Positions 57,937 through 64,000 of a DNA stretch of 64,000 nt are shown in pieces. Position numbers and translations under genes: made by a program. How positions within the stretch are numbered: position 1 is the stretch's first letter; each line of letters starts with the position of its first letter. A model generated the notes under the pieces. The model searched no databases. It was not told where the DNA came from and saw nothing but the letters and a program-made list of their open reading frames with translations. Source of the stretch: Talpa occidentalis (lineage: Eukaryota; Chordata; Mammalia; Eulipotyphla; Talpidae); the NCBI RefSeq assembly GCF_014898055.3, contig NW_023604295.1, positions 93,635,591 to 93,699,590 on the forward strand. Reading direction: 5' to 3'.

Positions 57937-58211
57937 TGGGCCTCCCTGGTGGCGCAGGTGGTTGAGCACAGCGCTGTGAAGTTGTCTGCAGCCTCTGCAG
58001 TGCCAGTTCAATCCCTGCTGGTCTCAGAGCAACCCACATGGCAGGCAGACCTCTCCTGTCTCGCCCGCTGCTCCCTTCAGCAGTGTATTTTGTCAGTCTG
58101 CCTGTTCTGTTCCCCGCTCTGTCTCTGGTGAATCCTCTCACCCTCCTGCGCATCTGGCCTGTACCCCGGGTTAGGGGAGGGGAGGGGAGGGGAGGGGAGG
58201 AGAGGGGAGGG
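57937..58211 (+). mobile_element. T+ SINE, subfamily B, with (GGGGA)n replacing its tail
   Basis: 'gggcctccctggtggcgcagg' to 'catctggcctgtaccccggg', then a GGGGA/GGGGAGG array (58168-58211) where the AATAAA tail should be. Duplication agattcc on both sides. Confidence 0.88.
58168..58211 (+). repeat. (GGGGA)n microsatellite
   Basis: About eight imperfect GGGGA/GGGGAG units in a row, G-rich on the plus strand. Confidence 0.9.
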
Positions 58212-58218
58212 AGATTCC

Positions 58219-61079
58219 CCTGTACAAGTTCCCCAGTTTTCCCCAACAGTAATATCTTGGTAAACTATATTACAGTATCACAATCATGACACTAACATCC
58301 ACAGTCCGGTTACAGAACATTTCCAATCATCACAAGGAGCCTTAGGGTGCCCCTGTTGTGGCCAGACTCACTCTTCCCTCCATACCTACTCCCTCTAGGA
58401 TGTCAGTTTAAAATCTACAGATAGCAAGGATTTTAGCCCTAGAAAACCAGAGAAGGTGGATGATCTAAAGAGGAACAAGGAAGACCTACCTCCTTCTTTA
58501 ATGAAATATTCATACTTTAATCTCATTTTTATTTCAAAATAATAATTACAGGTCTGGCAACTTTTTTTTAGTTCAATGTTCATGTTAGGAAAATTTATTT
58601 CATATATAAAAAGCAAAAGATGATTGTGTGTCCTTGCATTGTTATACTGGAACATTGTCAAAGACGAGTCAGCTGAATGATGCCTTTTCACGGCTTACTC
58701 TTAGTATTGATTAAACTCAAGATTCTGTGAAGTTAGTATTAACTTGTAGAAAATTAATAAACTGAAAATAATTCAGATCTCATAGCAATGTAAGTAAGTG
58801 CTGCCCTATAGAAAATACAACCCCAAGATTATGGCATTATTATCCTGTTTTGCACATAAGTTAGAGCTCTTATTTATTCCACTCTTTTTTGTATCCTCTT
58901 GATTCACTTTACCCTGCTGCTAGTTCCTTCATTAATGTGTTAAAAATTATATTCTTAAGTGTAATATTTATACACCTTTAAATTTCAATCCATATAGCAT
59001 AGACATAATTATAAGAAAATGAAATTTCTATTGGTTTACGCTAATTTTAAAGGGTGAAACTTTATATTTTATTCTATTGTTACAAGTACAATTACCATGA
59101 GATATGAAATTGGAAATCTTGGGCACAGGTTTTTTGCTTCCACTCAAGAATTTGAATTTCTGCACTAAAACCAAACACTAATGCTTTATGCAAATATCAT
59201 GTAAAATATGACATTTCTTTCACTTGAAATGAATTTCAGTTGAAATGTGTTATAATTGTAAACCTGGGTTTCCTTGCCAATACCATCTTAACAGGACCTG
59301 AAAATTATCTGATAATTTGAAAAATATATGAATCCATAGAAATGTTGCCACTTGAATTTCTCAGGTATAAAATCTTTCACATTTCATTTTGATATACTCT
59401 TGAGATGTTTTATTACATTCTCAGTTGGATTGTGGAAGTCATACAGTTAATTTGAATTTCAAAATGGAAGTCAACCCAGGGGCCTATCCCAGGTCAAAAA
59501 TCTAAACGCAATTCATGGGGGCATATGGGAAATACCTCATTCTCAGGGAAACACAACAGGCAGCAATCATAATTGTTCCTCCTCTTGTTCAGTTAGCTCA
59601 TCCTACCCTAGAATATAGGATCACCTAGCCCTATAAGGAAAACCCTACCAAATATCCAATGGAACCCTATCTCCCAAATTCCTCCTTTAAGGCTTTATAA
59701 AACTAGTTCTTGCCCCAAGTCCCTCCAGAAGAGTGTTCCACTGCTGGTGAGCCACTCCTCAATCCATGCATATCCTAAGGTTTCTGGAAAATGTATATAC
59801 AGACCTGTTATTAAACTAAGGATAACAATAGCATATATAAGGTAAATCTGTTTTAAGCCCGTTATTCCAGGCAAAAACCTCAGAAACCTAGATATACATC
59901 TTCTGTTCTTTGATAATCAAGCACATGCATTTTAATATATAGGATATAGCCTTGATGTCCTGGAGCAAAATTAAAGACTGACTGGACCAAGCCAATATGA
60001 TCCTAATTAGGAGACTGGATCTGTACTGTTAAGTTGATATAACAACAGGACATGGAGTGTTGAGATCTTAAGGGGATTATATTGTAATATAAAAGCATTT
60101 GTAGTTCATAAAAAAAGTAAAAAGAATTGTAAAGCTTGAACGATCAGGAGATGATTTAGTAGAGTTTAAAATATATATATGGATAACTATATAAATGTAT
60201 AGATTTAAATACTTAAAATTAAATACTATTTACATATTAATATATATGTAGGTTAAAATTGTTTTTATTAAGGTTGATGTTATAGGTAATGCACAGAATT
60301 TCTGTGTTTCTTCTTCTTCTGTGTTTCATTTTATCTCAAGTAGAGCAAACCTTTCTCTTAATAGCTGACAATAAACACCAAGAAAAGCTAGCAGTTAAAA
60401 GTCTCCACTGTCTTATGATTTTAGATTATCAGCTAATAATATGGCAAGGCCCTCAAGATGAAAATTAATTGGACCAAACATTCCATCACCTTGTTAATTA
60501 TAGCCACAAACAGGCTATGTAATTTGACTGTAAACCTTTACAATAATGCAATTTAGAAACAAAAGGAAATATTCAGAAATATTTGGATGTTATTTCAGTA
60601 GCTCTATTATTCATATTAATATTGTATCTTTTTCTCAGAACTATGGTATCATCAGGAAAGTAAATAATTATATTGATATTGTCAAGAATCTAGAATTCTA
60701 TAAGATATATAGTATACTACATTTTGCATAGTATAAAAGAAAGGTGGTAATATTTAAAACTGAAAGTTAAAGTAGGAACATCCTACCGATTGAATGGGAT
60801 TTGACATTCTCCTGGAAAATATACACATGAGTCAAGATTGCCTCATGTTTTTACAAACTTTAAAAAATAGCAAAAAAAAAAAAAAAACAAAACAAAACAA
60901 AAAAAAAAAAAAACACCACCTTTTCTGGCTTAGTAAACTGATTAACTCAGGAACTATTTCTTCTAACAATGTATACTACCACTAGGTTCTCCAGTAGTAT
61001 TTTTTCCTGACTTCTTTAAAAAAATGACTGATCCCATGTCTGGGATAAGAAGTTACAAGAAAATGAAGATTATCCTGGT
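58219..61079. other. Unique AT-rich DNA
   Basis: No recognised family. An A-rich (CAAAA)-type stretch lies at about 60871-60914. 59500-59830 has a mild LTR-like feel (ctttataaaa, then ttattaaact) but not enough to call. Confidence 0.4.
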
Positions 61080-61735
61080 TTGTTTGTTTGTTTATTTTAA
61101 TTAAGGTAATATTGATTTACAACACTGTGTTTTAGAAGTATAGGATCTCCCCTTTCAAGTGTTACCACACCACACCCACCACCAAAACACTCAAAGTCCA
61201 CCACCATAGTCCACTGTGCTCCTTCCACAGTTTCTTCTTATCTCTGCCCCTCTCTTTCCCTCACTGGTAGTCGTAGTTCTACTGTAGGACTTTAGAATTT
61301 ACTATTAGTTTAGCTTTATCTGACCGTTAGTTTTGTTTTTCTATATGCCACATAGAAGTGACACTAGCAAATATTTGTTTCTCTCCTTACTTCAGTCTTC
61401 TCTGACTTACTTCACTTAGCATAAGCCCCACCAACTCTATCCATATTCCTGCAAATGGTGATAGTTTATCATTTTTGATTGCCAAGTAATATTCAATTGC
61501 ATATATTTTTATACATACACACATACATCTTCCTGATCCACTCATCTGTATTTGGGCACTTGGGTTGTTTCCATAGCTGGACTAGTATAAATAGTGCTGC
61601 AATGAACATGGAAGTATATGTACTGCTTCAAATTAGTGTTTTTGTATTCTTCAGGTAGATCCCTAAGAATGGAATTGTTAGGTTGGATGGCAGATCCATT
61701 TTTAATCTCTTGAGAAACCATGGCATCTGTTAATA
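61080..61735 (-). mobile_element. Old L1 3'-end fragment, reverse
   Basis: 'ttaattaaggtaatattgatttacaacac' (3' UTR), 'caccaactctatccatattcc', 'tttgggcacttgggttgtttcc', 'agtgctgcaatgaacatgg' and 'cctaagaatggaattgttagg' are the reverse complement of an old L1 end. Confidence 0.85.
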
Positions 61736-62956
61736 TGATGACATGGTTTTATATCTTTCTTTTTATTGTCTTGATGAATAAAGATCATCCTACTGTGCCA
61801 AAAAACAAAGCTTTTAAAGTATATGGGTTCATAACAAAATTACACCAAAACCAATTTAAATGGGGTCCTTGTTGTCCAAAATTGTGATAATCTAAGATAT
61901 ATGTTCTCAAGTTAGAAATCTCAACTCTTTTTTCAAAATCCTGAATTTTACTCTCTGGAACAAACTTCACGAGTCTTTCAACATGATATTGCCTTTTATT
62001 CTTCCAAATTAATTCTAGTACTCCTAATTTTTTCAATGTATACCTGAATTCTTCTCAGTTTTATATTTATCTATTGTGTCTTCCTTGCTTCAAACGTATA
62101 TTTTATTTTTTAATTCATATTTGACATAAGTTACTGTGAATATTCCCTGTCAATATTTCAAAGCACACACTCAACTCACTTTTTAATATACTGAGAATTG
62201 AGATATCTGATTTCTAACTGATAGATGTCCCCAGGTTCCCTCCTGCATATAAATTTTAAGTAAATAACAAGAGCCATGTTTCCAAAAGCCTGTCATCTTT
62301 TCCCTCCCCTTCAGCTCAGCTACCTTCAGGATTCTGAGGGGTAGGGCCAGGCTGTGACTAAGGACTCAGCCATAGTCAGGAACCCACACTTTTCCCAAGT
62401 TCCCAATAGGAATGGAATTCAAGAGCCCAGCCCTTTGGAGCCATGGCTTCCAGGCTCCCCTCCTTCTTGTCCTGCTCTTTACAAACCAGTGAGCCACAAC
62501 TGTGGGGGTCACAAACTTCTTGCACTAGTCCTGCTGTTCCTCTGTAACTTGGATGTAGGGAACATCTCAGAGGGGCTTTGCAGCCCTGCGATCAGTCCTC
62601 TGCATCTCCTCTTTGCCATGACACTAACACACAGGGAAGGAAGGGGACTCTTTGCTCCTTGTTTTATGACTGGAAATGCTTTTGGAGGCTACACAGTGGC
62701 CCATGGTTATTCCTCTCATGTGGTTGCATTATCAGGCTGGAACTTTGCCAAATAAAGATCTGAATAAAGAAAAAAACAAAGTCAGAAACAGGTAATAAAA
62801 TCTAGTACCTCATTGATAAAATGTCTGATGAAAGGAAGTAGGGTATTTCCCTAACTTATCTAAGAACTGGTTTTAAGGCATCTCATTGCTAATAAGTAAT
62901 GATTTGCTTTTAGAATTTGGCCTATGAAATACTGCATTGTAACATCCCCATGGAAC
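61736..62956. other. Unique DNA with two unexplained open frames
   Basis: A minus-strand frame of about 84-90 codons (61785-62054) and a plus-strand frame of 133 codons (62354-62755) are open but unrecognised. The second ends in 'gccaaataaagatctgaataaag', so the segment may be an LTR-like element. Confidence 0.3.
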
Positions 62957-63480
62957 TGTTATAGGGCAACCCCAATGAGAAATGGGTTGGCCTGACTGTG
63001 GGTTTTCAGCTGTGTTCTTAAATGGGACTTATGAGACTCAACTGCAGGCACACACAAAAAGCTTAATGAAGGGTTTATTTACAAAAAAAAAAAAGGGGGG
63101 GGTGAAGAAAGGAGTAATTCAGGGAGAAAGAGAAAGAGATAAATTGGTGAATGTATTCTACCAGTTTTGCTAAGCTGGGACCCCAATAGCATGTTCAAAG
63201 CTTGCAAAAAACAAGCACCCCCAAGGCCCACATGTTTGGTTACATACAAAACCTGGCTGTTTAACTTCACCCTCAGTTTTGATCAATCTTTCCTTTGATG
63301 GTGATGACATTATGGGATTTGTAGTCCTTGGTATCTCAAAACTCTGGTCTGAGGTGGGGATGGAGTCTATACAACCTATTTGTGGAGTTTGTTCAGGACA
63401 TCCTTTCCCCCAACAGTACAAGGTAGTGGGAGCCAGGAGTGGCCTTAAAAATCTTGAGTCACCACAAGACTTCAATATAT
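62957..63480 (-). repeat. Possible solo LTR, unclassified family
   Basis: The right part matches a repeat at 25174-25264. On the minus strand it has AATAAACCC near 63072-63080 followed by about 115 bp ending cctataaca, a plausible R-U5. The G/A-rich (ggggggg) tract and exact left boundary are uncertain, and no target duplication was found. Confidence 0.4.
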
Positions 63481-63779
63481 ATTGAAAGAACCTAACAAGT
63501 GCTGAATTGCTCTGGTTATAGTACAAGATTTCTTTGTATTAACATTAAACATTAACATTCTTACTAAGTCAAAATCAACAGATAGAACTCAGACTTTGCA
63601 TTTTGTTTAACAAAGTTGATATTTTAAGCGATTGTTACAGCTATTTTAAGCTGTAACAAGGTTACAGCTTGTTATTTTATAAATAGAATATTTTGAACTT
63701 ATCACATATTGATTTCTAATCATGTCTTTTTTCTTTGTTATTTTAAAGCAGATACCCCTAGAATGCCAAGAGGTAAGAC
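63481..63779. other. Unique DNA
   Basis: Nothing recognised except a small direct repeat 'gttacagct...ttgttattttataaat' near 63635-63680. Confidence 0.35.
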
Positions 63780-63928
63780 TCTAATTCCATATCTGTGTGC
63801 TGTTAATTATCTGTATTGCCTTGGGCAAATCATGCAAATGTTAATACCTTTATCTACCATTCCTTTTCCTCAGAGTATTGTGGTAAAGATCAAATAACAA
63901 AATATATGTAACAGTGCCTCCAAAAGTT
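63780..63928 (+). repeat. MIR-like fragment
   Basis: 'gctgttaattatctgtattgccttgggcaaatc', 'ccttttcctcagagtattgtggtaaagatcaaat' and 'taacagtgcctcc' follow MIR order. Confidence 0.6.
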
Positions 63929-64000
63929 AAAAAGTAATAAATAAGACTACAGTTCTCAGCTTTTTTTTTTTTAACAAAAGGCCTAAGACAGATAACATTC

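Noticed and set aside
62354..62755. 133-codon plus-strand frame
   Set aside because: Starts without context and ends in an LTR-like polyA region; composition does not resemble a known protein family.
63749..63772. 24-nt plus-strand micro-exon (strong acceptor ttttaaag, donor GAG|GTAAGA)
   Set aside because: Too short to test, opposite in strand to the candidate gene, and adjoining a MIR element; likely chance.

Overview
This window is nuclear DNA from a placental mammal. The base composition is AT-rich, there are no prokaryote-style genes, and the sequence is dominated by interspersed repeats: LINE-1, MIR, MaLR LTR elements, hAT-type DNA transposon remnants, endogenous retroviruses and one abundant tRNA-derived SINE. 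About 18 SINE copies are present. Each has pol III boxes, an (AATAAA)n tail, a TCTT terminator and an A-run, the 'T+' design known from carnivores, moles and some other groups. The SINE is not the primate, rodent, horse, ruminant, rabbit or vesper-bat family as I know them, so a laurasiatherian (possibly a mole-like insectivore) is my guess, at low confidence. All repeat names are from memory, without a database search.

Layout. 1-9.2 kb is mostly unique AT-rich DNA with old MIR and L1 pieces and three SINEs; it contains a good candidate for the terminal coding exon of a minus-strand gene (5805-5983). 9.2-11.5 kb holds a complete 2.04-kb non-coding provirus (A) inserted in the loop of an older palindromic sequence. 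11.5-20.5 kb carries old L1 3' ends, an MLT1-like LTR, SINEs and two solo LTRs. 20.5-24.0 kb is one MaLR provirus with a solo LTR and a SINE nested in it. 24.3-33.1 kb is a stack of the same non-coding retroviral family: provirus C (plus strand) has been hit twice by minus-strand proviruses B and D of its own family, and C and two solo LTRs sit in or beside an older LTR-like sequence. 33-46 kb is mostly unique, presumably intronic, DNA with an 88-nt candidate exon at 35536-35623 (minus) and two weaker ones at 42.8 and 45.7 kb. 46-55.7 kb is a nearly full-length but dead L1 inserted in an older L1, with a 934-bp tandem duplication across the 5' junction. 55.7-64 kb is unique DNA with SINEs, an old L1 3' end and a possible solo LTR.

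The most notable item is the small retroviral family. Four proviral copies share about 430-bp LTRs, exact 5-bp target duplications, a primer site resembling tRNA-Ser, a purine tract, and about 1.2 kb of interior that encodes no gag, pol or env. They retain one short open frame of 48-65 codons just after the leader. This looks like a distinct non-autonomous lineage moved in trans, rather than independently deleted copies of a full virus.

The only host-gene evidence is the pair of minus-strand exons. Both have strong splice sites, each has a single open frame, and their phases match. I do not recognise the protein. If they are real, most of the window is intron of one gene read on the minus strand, with its 3' end at about 5.8 kb.
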